Assembly (NCBI GenBank): GCA_020086605.1 | Contig: JACBWW010000052.1 | Location: 79,994 to 143,993 of the forward strand | Source: Lanius collurio | Lineage: Eukaryota; Chordata; Aves; Passeriformes; Laniidae | Direction of reading: 5' to 3' | Length of the DNA: 64,000 nt | Shown here: positions 8,320 through 22,105 of the stretch, piece by piece | Numbering within the stretch: the first letter of the stretch is position 1 | Layout: every line of letters begins with the position of its first letter | Made by a program: the position numbers and the translations under genes | Notes under the pieces: model-generated | Seen by the model: only the letters and a program-made list of their open reading frames with translations | Told to the model about the DNA's origin: nothing | Database searches by the model: none

Positions 8320-9135
8320 GTCCTCACCACGGCTTGCAGAAGAATCTCAGCTCCCATGCCCGAAGCACTTCCTCCCCCCTCCCTCCTTTGCACTGACCCT
8401 TAGTGTCACCATGTTGTTCTCCTCACGTGTTTTTACCTTTTCTTTTTCTCTGACTCGGGAGAGAGTTGGTGTTCGTAAGTCGATTTATTCTCAAGTTCTA
8501 GCAACTGAAAAGTTTTTATAGACTTCTACAACGCTGAAGGGTTGATCCAGTCCAGGCTCTGTATCAGGGAATTGCTAAGTACGCCCCTCACCGTTGGCCA
8601 CGTGCTCTCTGCTGGCACCGCACAGGCCGCCGGCTCCACTCAGCGCCCCCTCTTTGTGCGGGGCACTGAAAAGGAGAAGTTGCTGTCGCCCCTGCCTTTC
8701 TGTCCGCAGCACGGCTAGTTAAAAGCAGCTAAGCAAGTAAAGCTCATTGCGAGCAGCTAAGCAAGTAAAGCTCATTGCGAGCCGTGCTGTGGACAGAAAA
8801 GGCAGGGGCCCTGCTCGGTCCCGGCTGCGTGGGCGTTCCTGGTGCTGGTCCTGGGCGCATGGTCTCAGCCACGTGGCTGTTCGCGGCGCCACGATGATCC
8901 CCGCCGGCACAGCCCTGGCCCACGGCCCCTCACCAGCCCTCGGAGGGGAACAAGAAAAAGACATTGATGTGCTTTTATTCCTTCTTAAATATGTTATCAC
9001 AGAGGTGTTACCAACTTCTCTAATTGGGCTAGTAACCTGCCCATCATCAGAGCCTTATGCAATTGGCTCTCTAAAGGACACAGTAGAAGCTTCCAGCAGC
9101 TTTCTCCCACCCACCGAAAAACTAGACTGTTTTTA
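8320..9135 (-). mobile_element. ERVL-type LTR, antisense, second piece
   Basis: GTCCTCACCACGGCTTGCAG (8321), then TTCTTAAATATGTTATCACA (near 8981) and GCAATTGGCTCTCTAAAGGA (near 9059), are the antisense middle and promoter region of the same avian ERVL-type LTR whose other end is at 6422. The reverse of the TTAAATATG block is the TATA-like region. A local duplication and inverted repeat at 8689-8808 interrupts it. Confidence 0.6.
8689..8808. repeat. Inverted repeat enclosing a 28-bp tandem duplication
   Basis: The left arm (8689-8716, CCCCTGCCTTTCTGTCC...) and right arm (8780-8808, ...GGACAGAAAAGGCAGGGG) are nearly perfect reverse complements. Between them a 28-bp unit beginning AGCAGCTAAGCAAGTAAAGC is repeated exactly twice (8724-8751, 8752-8779). 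Confidence 0.9.
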
Positions 9136-12100
9136 AACTAACACAGCATGCAACTTTTTGTTGCTCCCACTGTCCAACTGAAAATAAAACTAGCTTTTGC
9201 ACAGCCTTACAGAAAAAGGAGATGTTGCTAGAAAGGTCTTAGATTCTTGGATGTTTTTTAGAGTAAGTTTTAAAATACCTGGCTCGTGATCTGTCTCTTC
9301 ATGCTATGAAATGCCTAATACATATCTCAAAGGGATAGAGAGAGGTAAGGTTCTTTAAATATGACCTTATTAGGGCTTCTTTAAGTGCCAGATTTCTAAG
9401 AAATCTTAATGAAAATGGTTGCCTTCAAGCAGCATCCTAGTTGCTTTTCTATATATAAAACAGGAAGACAAAAATAGAAAAAAGCAAAACCGATTCTATA
9501 GCAAATACAGAGCTGTTGAGAGCAGGATAATTTTTTATGCAGTAGTTTGTGAACCTTATGCTAGAGCTTTCAGAAAATACAGTCCCGTTCTTCCTAATTC
9601 AGTTCTGTCCAAAAGGAAATAGGATTTAGTCTGTTCTTTGCAAAACAAACTAAAAATGTCAGGTATTCCATAAATAAGGATGGACACAGGCCATGTACAC
9701 CAGGCACCAAAACCAAGTTTAGCCCTATTGTAGAAGCAAGATTAAGAGACTACTTCAGTGTTAGTCTTTCTCTGCGCACATGATGGTAAATGCCTTTCAT
9801 TTTCAAACTGCAAGTATAAAAACCTTATCTACCAAAATATCTTTTGAATATTACTGATATTTGAACAAAAGCCTAAGCCAAATTTAGGAGTAAAAATTCT
9901 GTCATCCCATTTAAACACAGTATAAAACATTTGTTTTCATTAAAGTGGCTGTGACCATTGCAGATCCTACCTGTCCTTAGGCATTTTGTATTACTACCTC
10001 TTGAACCTAAAACTGAAGCTCTTGAGGATAGGTGGCCTCTAGAAACTGAGTTTATTTCTAAATATACATACGCTGGGACTGAACTGGCTGAAAGTGTTGT
10101 TTCTCCATGTAAAACACTGAAGGATAAAAGACTTCTTCTCATATGGATTTCTCTTCTCCTTTGGAATCATTCTAACAATTAATTTTCTGTTTGGGTGGGA
10201 AAATCTATCTGCCCTTCATCCCAGCCAGTTTTAATTCCCACATTACCTAGGAAAGAGGTGGATTCGGAAGGCCTGGTGGGAAATGGCAGCAGAGGGCAAG
10301 AAAAACACTGATTTTATCCAGTCATACAATTGTTTCCCTGTGCATGGATGTGAAGGATTTGTTTAGTAAGTCACACCAGAGGGAAGGAAAATGAGTAACA
10401 GCTGTTCTGTCAGTTTGAAATTAAACATTTACAAAATATTAAAAGGAAGCAGGTTTTGTCACTAACTGAAATTCAGTGGAAATTTTAAGAAGACTTTTTT
10501 TTTTTTTTTGCGTTTTTTTTTTGTTGTTGTTGTTGTTGTTGTTCTAGACATGACTTTAAAAATTGGCCATTGATTTTATTTGGGAAAAAAACTTTATTTG
10601 CTTTTAAGGTACTGGTTAAGAAATTATGAATTCCTGTCTTGTAAAGATACAGATTTTTATTGCTGTCATATTGATGTCAGATAATTTGATGACTGATCCT
10701 TCTACAGGATAGAAAAATATAGCCTTGGAATGAGTTTCCTTTAATATCATTCAAATGTCAATTAAATGTATTCATTAATGCAGTAATGTCTCTCACCATA
10801 TAAACTGTATTGTTTAATTCTGATAAATGTAATTATACATGTTTATTAAGTAGAAGTCTGAGGGACTGCTGATGAGAAAAATATTTGATGAGCTGTCCTT
10901 CAAGTCAATCTGCATTATTCCATTGGCAAAAAACATCATAAACCAGTAATTTGGGCTAACTTGTTTACCTTAAATCTTCCCTCCCCCCAATATGATTTAT
11001 TGTAGTTTACTGTATTTATTTATTTAAATATTGGGGTTTTGAGAGAAATAGATGAAGAATGAGGATCTGGAAAGAGGACAGTCTAAGACTGCCTTATCCA
11101 AGAAAAGCAAAGTCTTGGAGAAAGAAAGTCTGGTTCTTGTTTTCAGGAAAAGTACTTTCAAGGTATGGTAGATGGGTAATTGTTCAGGTACTTGGAATAA
11201 TATCTTGGACAACTCAATTAATTAGTTTTATTCAAAACAACTGTAGCCATTTTAGTTTTCTTATTTTTTATCCCAGCTGAAGATCTAGTCTCTTGATCTT
11301 GTTAAATGGATACAAATATATGTTTGCAAAAGAGCAATGCTTTAGATTTTGACAACAGAAGCTGTAAGTCATATCAGCATCAGGATAAAAAGCACCCTAC
11401 TCCAGCTTTGTTGATTAAAAAAAAAATTCACTGGGTAGCAAGACAGAAGATGAATCCTTGAAACATCTAGTTACACATAGGAAAATAATGTCCTCTGGCT
11501 CAATTCCTTTGATTTTCAAATATCCGTCTACATAAAAAACATGTCAAAATTTACTTTCATTGGCTTCACTGCTCTTTATGTTCGGATTGTAACACTTTAT
11601 GTGCATTCTTTTAAATATTTTATCTCCCCTTTTTAAAATCTGGCCTTGGGTTTGGAGGCATACAGGTTGAAATTCACTTCCATTTATGATACACAAAACA
11701 GCTCTGGTAATAGATCTCTTAGAGTGTCTAAACATAAACTGTATAGACAAGTGAGGGAGAGCATAGAAGATGAAGGGTTAAGTGATGATGTGAGCAGAAA
11801 CTGAGCTCAAAATTGGAAGTGGTATAAATTGAGAAAACTACATAGCTCCAAGGTGTTTTTAGACTTGAAAGCTATTAATTCTTTACACAATGTTAACAAG
11901 TAGGTTGTATTAAAATAAAGCTGAAAGTTAACTGAAGCTTACATTTCATAGGTGCATGTTTAAGTAAATTGTATGTTTTATCTGTAGTAATAAAATATGA
12001 GACTCATCTGGGACAAAAGTGGTATAAATACTGCTATGGTGTGCATTTATATGAAAAAAAAAAATTGCCCTGTGGTAGACAAACAGTTTAGTATTTGCCT

Positions 12101-13020
12101 AGAGAAGAAAAACTTTCAGTGTGCAGGAGAGAGGTGGCAGGCAGCTTGTTTTTAATGGTTTAAGGTTTGGAAGTTATTAGTGGTAGTTTGTTTTTGATGT
12201 TTTTCGGGGGTTTATTGGGCACTTCTGTACCAAAATAGCTGTATTCTACCCTTAAAGCAATATATGATTTTGGGAAAGTAATATAAAAAAATCCTTTGGC
12301 ATTTTACCCATTGAATAGTTATTTCTAGACACCCATTCCCACTTGGTGTTTTGTAAACTACAGATTTAAAGCACTTCAAGTAGTCCACAAGACACTCATC
12401 CTCCTATTTTGCTGTTCCTATCTTCTGTCTTCAGTGTGCCTGACATGAGTCATTTGTCTCATTTCTACACTTCCTGACTACGAGTAGTTTGGGGGGAGAC
12501 TAGGTACATTTTTTTCCTCTCAGCTGCTGTTTTCTTTGGGAGTAAAGGGCAGGGAAAATGTTTTTAAGTAAATTTAGTGTTTAAAAATGTTGCCGGAGTA
12601 ATGCAGGAGCTTATTTTCTCAATGAAAAGGCACAAATTTCATTAATTTCCTGACAGGATTCGTCTACCATGAAAGGAAAGCCTTAAGAATTAAGAAGGCA
12701 TTTCATTTTATGTACCATCCAGGTTTCTCTACCCCACCTCTTCCTTGTCTTTTTCTTTCCCACTTTTTAATTCTGCTATTATTATTTTTTATTTCTCACT
12801 TATTTCTTTCTCCTGCCTCCCTCACATACCTTTCCTACAGCTGCATTTCAGGCTTCATCTCAATTTCTCAACTTCCTTCTGATTTTAACTCACTTCTAAA
12901 TATTTTCTCTTACTTGTATACCAAGGATCTAAATTATATGCAAAGAGACAGTAAACATCATATTGTAAAACCACATTGTCCTTGATCGCTACTGCCAAAA
13001 AACCACCAATATTTCTCATC
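9136..13020. other. Intergenic, mostly unannotated
   Basis: AT-rich sequence with a T-run and a (TTG)n microsatellite at about 10521-10542. No gene, RNA or clear mobile element was recognised; short open frames here lack motifs. Confidence 0.5.
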
Positions 13021-13186
13021 ACAGATCATGGAATCATAGAATGGTTTGGGTAGGAAGGGACCTTAAAAACCATTATGTCCTAACCCCTCTGCCATGGATA
13101 GGGACACCTTCCACTAGACCAGGTTGCTCCAAGCCTCATCCAATCTGGCCTGGAACAGTTCCAGGGACAGGACATCCACAGTTTAG
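13021..13186 (-). mobile_element. CR1 LINE 3' end, antisense
   Basis: Starts at the reverse of the CR1 tail (ATCATGGAATCATAGAATGG, then TTGGGTAGGAAGGGACC) and continues with CACCTTCCACTAGACCAGGT. It is a short, 5'-truncated copy. Confidence 0.92.
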
Positions 13187-13566
13187 CATTCATGTAAAGG
13201 AAATGCTGTATGCCATACCTGATAACATCTAAGTCCTCTACAAGCCAGTTAAGTTATGCATAGTGCTATTTCAGAGCAATCCTTCTTTCAGTAGACACTA
13301 CTTCCATGGCTTTTTCTTTCCCGTTTCCTATTTTAGCATATATACATTTTTTAAAGAAGCACAATGGGGGAATTTTTTTTCTCCTTAAGACATGATTTAT
13401 ATGCTCAGGTTGGGTTTTTGTTATTTGAATCATTTCTTGGGGATGCAGAAAGTTAATAATCACCTTCAAAAAGAATTCATGTCAGAACCTGATTGGAGTA
13501 AAATGCATCCCTACCATTCATAAGCCATGAATAGATTCCACAACTCTACTGCTGTTCCTTGTAACC

Positions 13567-13715
13567 TTAAAAAAAACCATCAAAACCCACAAAAAAACAA
13601 ACAAAACCAAAAAAAACCGCACCCAAAACACCCCCCCAAAAAACCAACCAACCCCACCCCCCCCCAAAAAAAAAAAAAACCAAAAAAACCAGACCCAAAT
13701 AACCAAGAGAGAGAA
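13567..13715. repeat. Low-complexity A/C-only tract
   Basis: Roughly 150 bases are almost purely A and C on the + strand (T and G nearly absent), mixing A-runs and C-runs. The long 'protein' frames read across it are artefacts of this composition. Confidence 0.9.
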
Positions 13716-14598
13716 AAATAGGAGAAAGACTGAACTCCAGATTCTCACTCTGAATACTGGACTTCTGATGACTTAGATTAACTAAGTCTGCCATTCTGGT
13801 TCTGGAACATAATCATTATAAAACATTAACATCCTCTAGAAATACTTATCGTCCACTGACAGGAACAATGCAATTTTACCCATTTCTAGAATATCCTAAA
13901 AGATAATTTTCCACTTCAACACTCAACTACAGTGAAGTTTACATTACAGGTGGTGCTGCCTCAAATAAGTATTTACCAAATAGACAAAGATCTATTACCA
14001 GACTGCATAAAGGAACTTCCACCCACAACTTCCATTTATCAGGACAGGAACTTAACAAGTTTTCAGCTGGATTTTGAATTGATGCTGAATGCTCTGCAGG
14101 ATCATTCCACTCATGCTGCTGATCTGAATACATTCAACAACTTGATAAGCTATGCAACTTAAGACATTCTAATCAAGAGAAAGTTCCTTATAAAAAAATT
14201 TAAAATGCTATGTCTGTTTTATTAGCTGTAGGAGCTTGGGGGTCGTTTATTAAAACAGTTGTATTTTTACAAGCTTGGGGAGGAGGAGCAAGGGGATTTA
14301 ACTGTTTCTCCTCCTGCATTTAGTCTTACTGAGCCTAGCACTGTTTTATTGCTCAGATACTGTCACGTTCTGCTGTTGGGCACTGTGAAGGATTCTTTTA
14401 AACGGATGCCTGGGGCGAAATTAGTGCAAATTAGGTCAGTATTATATCTGCGAATATTATATCTCCATTTTACTGATGGAGAAAAATAAGTGACCCTACT
14501 AGAGGAAGATAGAAAAAAAAAAGAAGGAAAGGAAGGAAAAGGAGAAAGGAGTCTGAGTAAGAGAAAGCCAGGGGGACGGGACATTACCACCAAGGTTC
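13716..14598. other. Intergenic, nothing recognised
   Basis: Only a short purine-rich tract (about 14508-14552) stands out. Confidence 0.5.
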
Positions 14599-14603
14599 CG
14601 CAG

Positions 14604-15402
14604 TGTGTCATCAGTGTTTGGTCAGCAGATGGCCCGTAAGGACCGCGAGCCGAGGGAGTCTCTAGACTCTAGAAAGGAGAGGTGCGAATTCAATGGTCAG
14701 CCGGCAGCGAGTCTCCTGCGTCGACGAGCGGCGGGACGCTCGAGGAGTCGGAGCTCCGGCAAGATACATGGCAGGGAAAGTAGTAGAGCAGCGGGCAGGA
14801 TGGTGGCAGGATCGTAGCAGGCTGCTGCGGGATCGCGGGACAGCGACAGCAGCATGAACAGGGGGATAGGCGACTAGACCGTGTCCAGGGACGGTGCAGC
14901 AGGAGCGAAGGCGGGGCGAGAAGAGTTGGCGAAAGCAGGCAAAAGAGAACTGATGCTCAGGTTCAAGGGGGGCACCACGGACGCCAAGCAGGCAGGGGAG
15001 CAGGGGCCAGCCAGCAAGGACACCAAGCAGGCAAGTAGAAAACCCCAGGAATAAGCAGCACCTTTGTGAAACGCTTCATATTGCTTTTATACCCATCACG
15101 CTTCCCATGGTCTGCTCGCCTGAGAAAGATTATTGGATAGTCTGGAGAGATTTTGCCCTAGTAGCAAGAGTTACCACGCCCCTACGGGGAGTAGTTTAGA
15201 GTCTATTTGTGAAGAAAATCTTCCCCCTGATAGGCTGCCAGGAAAATCACCCCAGAGGTAGAACCTTTCTCTACTTGCTACAGCGGTTACCTGGAAACAG
15301 GGCCTTTCCCTGTGCAGGTGCTGCCGTGTGCTGTTACTGCCGAGGCATGTGCAGCCCATCTGGTACTTTTCCATTCAAAAATCAAATACCAGATTCATAA
15401 CA
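14604..15402 (-). mobile_element. Solo LTR, ERVL-type, family C
   Basis: On the minus strand it starts TGTTATGAATCTGG and ends GATGACACA (799 bp). The flanks are CGCAG (14599-14603) and CACAG (15403-15407), a 5-bp duplication differing only by a CpG-decay change. It has an antisense TATA box (GGTATAAAAGC on the minus strand, near 15090), a GC-rich middle part and no coding. A 5-bp duplication fits ERVL/class III. Confidence 0.7.
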
Positions 15403-15407
15403 CACAG

Positions 15408-18400
15408 TTCAAGGAATAAAACTAAACGATGTTGAGGCATTATTATTTCAAAATTAAACTGGTTCCTCACAGATAGTGAGCAGATGCTGTTCTTTTCAGC
15501 GGATTTTTTCAAGTGCATGGAGTTGTGCACTTTCACTGGATCAAAACTCTGAGATTATATTCTTTTGGTTAACTTGGCGATCTCCTATTTGTCTTCCACT
15601 CTTTCACATGAAAATGATTGGTGATGATTTGCTCTGTGGTGTCTCAGCAAGCAGAAACATTTCAACATATCTTTGAATGCTGCTACAAAACAAAGGTATT
15701 CTGTAGTACTTTATATTGGCATTTTCACTTGTATTAACAAAACCTCATTGTTTTTGTCAACTGCGTTTGTTCATTTTGATTTAGTTTTATATAGACAGCT
15801 TTTAGCAACACAGCAAAATATTGTTTCCAAAGTTAGATACAACTGACTGAAGGTGGGAATATGTAGAAAGCACCAGCACTGTTCAAAGCACTGATTTCAA
15901 AAGATTCATTAGTTGTTAAATATATTCACTCTTTTTGGCTTGTTTCTGTTTCTCTGTTCATTTCTGTTATTTAGTTCAGCCCAGCACTTTCTTCACTGTG
16001 AACTCAGTCTGCCCTAAAGAAAAAAGTAGAATCATGCTAAATCATGATACCTCAATAACGGTGAGAGATAATATTTTCAGTTTGTTATGCCTGCAAAAAT
16101 ATCTGGGTCAACAGGACTGCCAGGACCCAAAAATCTCTTGTGTCACTACCAATTTATTGGCATGAATCTATCATATCTTCCTTTGATGTTAACTGGCTCA
16201 TGCCAACATTAGCTTCCTTTGATTTTAACTCTCTGTGTGCTCTTGGGCACCCTTTAGTACTGGATATTTTTGGTTTGTTGTGTTTATGTCTTTTTTTTTT
16301 TTTTTCCTTTTTAAAGGAATTTTAGTAACAAGATTTTCTTCAAATATGATGTTCTGGAAAAGAGAGGGTCTGATCAGATTGATAAGCTCCTTTTCTATTT
16401 GAATATTGAGATTCATGTAGACTTCAGCCTAAAACGATATGCCCCAATATTTTCTTACTTGATAAACTGTATTTAGATGCCAATACTTCAGACAGGATTG
16501 GTTTTTTTAAAATTTTTTTAAAATCTCTTGAATCTCCTGCTGTGATGACGCACAGCTCTTTATAGCACAAAACATAATCAGCCACTTTCCATTGTTTTTT
16601 TGTATGACAGTATGATTTCATTCCTAATGCAATTTACTTAACTTGTACTTTTTGGGGTGGTATGTGCAAGAGACTGAAAGAGCAGAACTTTTATTAAATT
16701 CCATCCTTAAACAATAATAGATTGTGTTGTAGCTCTAGCTATGCAGTGTGGAGGCTGGTGGGCCTGCTGGACAAGGAACAAAAGGAATCCTACAGTGGGA
16801 TAAGTCCTAGGTTCCTTTCCAGTTTATGGTGACTGAAAAGCTTCCCCAGAATGCTCTGTTCTGTTATTTTAATGTACCCCAGTTCTGCTCCTCTGGTTGT
16901 CTCCGTTGGCCGCTACAACCCTTGTTACCTGATATGCCCTCAGAGTTTCTGTCAGTTCCCTTACCCTGGACCCCCCATTGCGCTGTCCCAGGACTTCTCT
17001 GAAACCTTGACTGAGTGCAGACACATTAAATCTCTCCTGTATACCCCTATACAAAGACTCTTCCTGCTCATTCATTGTCAGACTGTTTTAGCCAGCTATC
17101 TGGTCTGTGTGTGCAAGTATGCTGGCTGCAGAGAGAGGCTTCCTTAAAGATGCTTTTGGGAAGGTTGTGGGATGTTACCATCTAACAGAATCGTGACAAT
17201 GCAGTAGTTTCCATCTCTGCTCATAACTTACTGCACTAATATTATAGGAGACATTAGGAAAGAACACCCAGAAAAAGACTGAAATGCCCTCCATGATATG
17301 TCCAGAAATGACAGGCATCAATAAACTATTTGATTTGTGATGGAGAGGTTTCCATAGCACTACTTCCTAATCATCAGAGGTCAGTAAACATATCCATTTC
17401 TGATTCCAGTGACACTTCTGAGAGGAAACAGACAATTATTTAGTGAAATATGTCTTTTTCTTCTCATCTACTGTGCTTTTAAACTATTTTGCCTTGGATA
17501 AGTGACAATCACAAAATATGATTGTTTCTTCAGGCTGCAAACTGTGCAAGCACTGTGGGGATTTTTGGAATGATTTGTGTGTGTGAATGAGCTACTGGTT
17601 GCTATACAGGAATGAAGACAGGTCAAAGAAATTCTCCTTACACTTGGAATAAAGTCTTATTCTTCGAAAAATCTCCATTAACAAATTTGGGCAGCCCCCG
17701 AGATCTGTGTCACCTGCCTGAACTCAAGGGTCCTCACACAGCAGAATGCTGTGAGAATGAAGCAGGACCATAGACTTCAATTCCAACCTTGAGGAGCACT
17801 GAGGTAACTTTTAAGATATATTGGATTCAATAACAAGTTCTTGAACTTGACAAAATATTCTGTGGGAAGTCAGCCTAAAATTGCATCAATATCTCACCCT
17901 CATACTTCCTTCTTATTGGAGCAAGTTGTCTGTTCTGGAGTTTTGACTAGGATAGTTTCAACGTGACTTAAGTCAACTTTAGACTGATCACAGGGCAAAA
18001 ATAGTCCACATGAAGAACTAGATGTGAGGATTTATGTACTTTGGTATTAGATATGAATTACTAGCAATAATCTAAAAGCATTAGTGTTTTTTTTTTTTTT
18101 AACATGTTGTTTACAACATGAAAAAAACAAAGCCAAAAAATCCCCATCCATGACAAAGCTAGCTCCATTCTGAAGACCTTGATTTTTGAATAAGCTTTAC
18201 TGATTTTCTGAGACTGTAAGTGCAGCCCAAGATGCTCAGAAGGTGGGGTAATTAAGTTCTGAGTGTCATGGAAAGATAAGTTTATCATGTCATCAGTACT
18301 ACTTCCTCTTTTCTTGACTTGCTGATTTTTGAAAAGACTTATTTAAAGAAAAGAACTAAGATCAATTAACACTGGAGGTGACATTTGGCAAATCAGTAAA

Positions 18401-19234
18401 GGACATACTTAATTCTGAATTGGATGATACAATAAAGTATATCAAAGATTTCAAACCTCTGATTAAAAAAATCTCTTAAAACATACTAGACTTTAATGAC
18501 TTGAATAAACTACTTCCATCTACTTACCAAGAGCAGTGTCACATAGGTCCTCCTTCCCATGCTGCACTGCTGCAGAAGTGAACCTTCAAGACTTCAAGAG
18601 CTAAATTTGCAGCTGATAAGGCTTCTGGCCATTTATATCAGCTTGTCTTCTAGCCCACTAGATCTCTTGTCCATAGAGGTGCACAACAGAGCAAAAATAC
18701 AAGATGACCCTTTCATCAGTGAAGTCCTCTGAAAGTGCAGAGAGGTCAGAAAGACTTAAAGGGATGAAAACTGAGCAGGCATAAAATACCAAAAAACAGC
18801 ATTTCTAGATCTTGCCATGAACTTTGCTAACTTCTGCAGTAGTCAGGCTGTGAGCGTACAAAGTACTAAAGTAACGCTGTTCGAGGCACACCAGCAGCCA
18901 CCCTGCAATCAGTAGGATTATTCATGTGTTAAATATTGATTACTGTAAATGTTGTGCTGATTCAGAGCCAACAGACATTTGCTTGTCACGAAGGTCTGTT
19001 CCTTCAAAGAAAGGACCACCTTTAATGAGAGAAGAAAAGGTCTGCTTGGGGAAAATGGGAAGTAGATTTCTACTTCTACTAAATTTTAAAAACTATGTTT
19101 TTGATGGTGTTGGCTGATACATTAATTTCTTTTAGCAGTAGTTGACTGCCTGGGATTAACTCAGAGATGGCTCAGTCCTCATCTGCCCACTAGAAGTGTG
19201 AAATGCCATTGATAAGGAGTTGGTAGTGTCTAGT
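15408..19234. other. Intergenic, mostly unannotated
   Basis: AT-rich with several T-runs. About 16740-17130 is richer in C and contains an inverted CCAAT box and an ATTAAA, so it might be another decayed LTR, but I cannot delimit it. No coding gene recognised. Confidence 0.4.
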
Positions 19235-19600
19235 TGTAGGGTCTGACAAGCCCCTGCCCTGGCAGGAAGGCCTGGAGATTGGGTTACCCAATCCCCCTGC
19301 AGGCCCCTCTTGGGGAAAGAGGGAATCTTTTTGGTTACGGCAAGAGAAGACAGACCCATGATCCTCTAGGAAACTATATGTAAAATACCTTAATACCCAT
19401 TGGTTTCTCATCCTTTCACACCCACCTCTGTACCCCCATAAAAGAGACCCCTCTACCCCGAGTCGGGAGAGGATCCGTCTCTGGTCACCCCTTCGCGGAA
19501 GATGGAAGAATAAAGCTACTTCTGCGTAACCACCAGAAGGATCTCTCCTCTCTCTATCTGGGCCTGGCCCTGGGGATTTGCCTTGCAGAGCAGAGCTGAA
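19235..19600 (+). mobile_element. Gammaretrovirus-like (class I) LTR
   Basis: It starts TGTAGGGTCTGACAAGCCCC, a start resembling gammaretroviral LTRs. It has an inverted CCAAT box (CCATTGG near 19398), a TATA box (CATAAAAG, 19437-19444) and AATAAA (19509-19514) about 70 bases later, the spacing of a short R region. The U5 end is uncertain (between about 19600 and 19750), and I found no target duplication or internal retroviral coding. Confidence 0.6.
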
Positions 19601-19749
19601 ATCACTCACTGAATCACTAAAGAGCTGATGGCCCGATGGCTGAGAGAATCCACGACCCCCTGGGAGACGGTTCCTCACGGGATCACCTCTCTGATCCGGC
19701 CATGGCTTCTTGGGTCTGAGCCTCAGGCCCCAGCCAGCACCGGCCGGCA

Positions 19750-22105
19750 ACCCCTAGCCTTACTACTTTATCTAATCACCTTAGAAAGCCTGGAGCTGTG
19801 TCACCTGAAGCAATGGAGCTGTTTTCTATCCATTCCTGCCACAAATAAAAGCAAAAACTATTAAAGCTTGTCTGTCGTGTTTTTATTTTCTAGTATAATA
19901 ACCTATTTTTAACCTCAGCTTTTAAATTAAAAGCCTGATCTTTTCTGTTCCTATTTCTACTAACAGTCCCTATCAATTTACATAAATATACAGATGGAAA
20001 GCTCTTTTCAGAAATGTTTATCTTTGGCTTATATTCTGTAGAAGTCAGCAGTAGAACTCCTATTATTTTTACTTGGGAGTAGAACTATGTCAACCCTGAC
20101 TAGTTTTGAAAAGCACAATTTAAACATCATTTTGACTGAATGCTGCTCAGATACAATCCTGAAGAAATGAAGTCAAAACATTTATTTTAAAATGTCACCA
20201 TATTTTCAGTTCATGTTTTCTGCTCAATGTCTGCACAAAGACAGAGAATAAGTCAAATACTTCCTGTGGATACCACAGCTTAATTCAAGCTGCTGCTGTG
20301 ATGTGTTTACTTGAAATGCCTTGGAAACATACCAGCTTTTTGCACCCTTGCTGCTAGACATAACTCCTTTCTTTTTTTTATTTTCCTTTTTTCCTTTTTT
20401 TGAGAGCAGAAATCTGAAAGAATTTAGATAATTTCAGTTTGAGCATGAGCAGGGTACTATTAACATCTGACTAAAACAGTATATGATGCAGTTCTTCAAG
20501 AACAGAAAAATCATCCTTATGATAATAGTAATTCTCATTTATACGTATATATCTATATATCTATATTCTTAGATATGTACATAGGTGTGTATTTTGGTAA
20601 TTCAAGCATACTAGTTTTTAACACCTCTTTCCTACCAGATTCAGGTGTGAAGAGTGAGTTCCAAAATATAAGCCTAGGTTCAGCCTAGAGTGAGCAATTT
20701 AAGCATAGTTTGAGATGACTGCACTAAGTTCACCAGAGTAGATGTTGGTTGGTTTAAATGGCTGTGGAATTGCAGCAGAATATCTTCGATATTTCTTGAT
20801 GTGAACCGGAGATTTGTTGCCTTCAAATCCTATGTGTTACCTGCTTTGTTGATCATGATGAGACATGGACCAGAATTTGTCCATGTAAAAAGAGCAATAA
20901 ATGACCTGCTTTCTTAAACATTTTTCATAAGGTCAGTGATGGTTCAGTCAGTTTTGAATCTCACCAGTGCTGCTGCAATGCTGATGGTCTGCTTCCAGCA
21001 TCTCACATGATTAATGGGAGTCTGGGCTGTTTTTCTCATCTAGACATATAGTGGCATCAGTAAATACCTTAACATAGAGATAGAGCTATAAAATACACCA
21101 CAATGAGTGTATCATGCTGTATATATTTGTATAAGTGTATATGATATATATATTTAATGTTTTTAGATATAGAAACAATTTCTGGGTATAGACATGGTAT
21201 TTAAGTGCCAGGAGGAGGGGGAAGGAATAGTTATTTTAACAGTGTGACAGTAACAGCTGTACTACATTTGGTGTGAAAAGCATGAGAAGTCAAATAGAAC
21301 AACTTTGATATTGCACCTACTAATGTTGGATTTATCTGCTTAATTTCCTTCAATGTTTTTTTTTCATTTGGCACTTCAGAATCTGAACACCATTACTTAT
21401 ATCTGTTTATTGTTTTTAATATATTTAGGTTTATAGCCATGGTTTAGTAGGCATAATGTACAGCTATTTGTAGAAATATTTGTGTATTATACTTTGAAAT
21501 GCTGCTAACTTTTCATTAATTTTCTCAGCCGTAAAAATTTCTGTTTCATTTTTCTCCAAAAACTGAATTTGTATGAATTTTCTTAAATGTACTATGTTCC
21601 AAACTCTGAGAAAATGACAGATATATTTGCCATCTCAGCTATGTTGTGTAATCTCAATGACAGCTTTCAAAAATGTGTTTTTTTTTTTTTTTAATTTGAA
21701 AAAAATTAAGAGTCTCAAGTTGAGTCTATGAATGCATAAGCAAAATATATCAGGTGATGTATTTTAAATAACCTTGATGATTTCAGAGTCTGTTGACTTT
21801 AAACGAAATGAAGTCAACAAATTGCTTTTCAAAATAGAACTTTAGTGAGATTTAACTGAATATTGGCTTTTACAGCTTGAGCTGGCTTGCTCTGTGATTC
21901 TGTAGTGCAGTAGCTCACAATAAACTGTACCTAGAGCTAGTTCCCAGGGAGGTCTATCTGTTCTGTGCAGCAATAGGTTTTCGTAAGCAGGTGTCAGAGT
22001 ATGTTCCCTCTACATCACCATGTCGATATTTTGAAAGAAGTGGATGGTTCTCCAAATGTCTGACATGACACTGATCCTCATTATCTCCGCATAATTCCAT
22101 GCTAA
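19750..22105. other. Intergenic, nothing recognised
   Basis: AT-rich with short TA-rich tracts (about 20541-20580, 21120-21150) and a T-run (21679). No gene or defined repeat. Confidence 0.5.

Noticed and set aside
13518..13794. Phe/Gly/Trp-rich minus-strand frames
   Set aside because: They come from the A/C-only low-complexity tract.
16740..17130. Possible further LTR
   Set aside because: It has CCAAT- and ATTAAA-like signals but no termini, duplication or second copy, so I only noted it within the unannotated stretch.
19190..19750. 186-codon minus-strand frame
   Set aside because: It lies antisense to a gammaretrovirus-like LTR and carries no domain.
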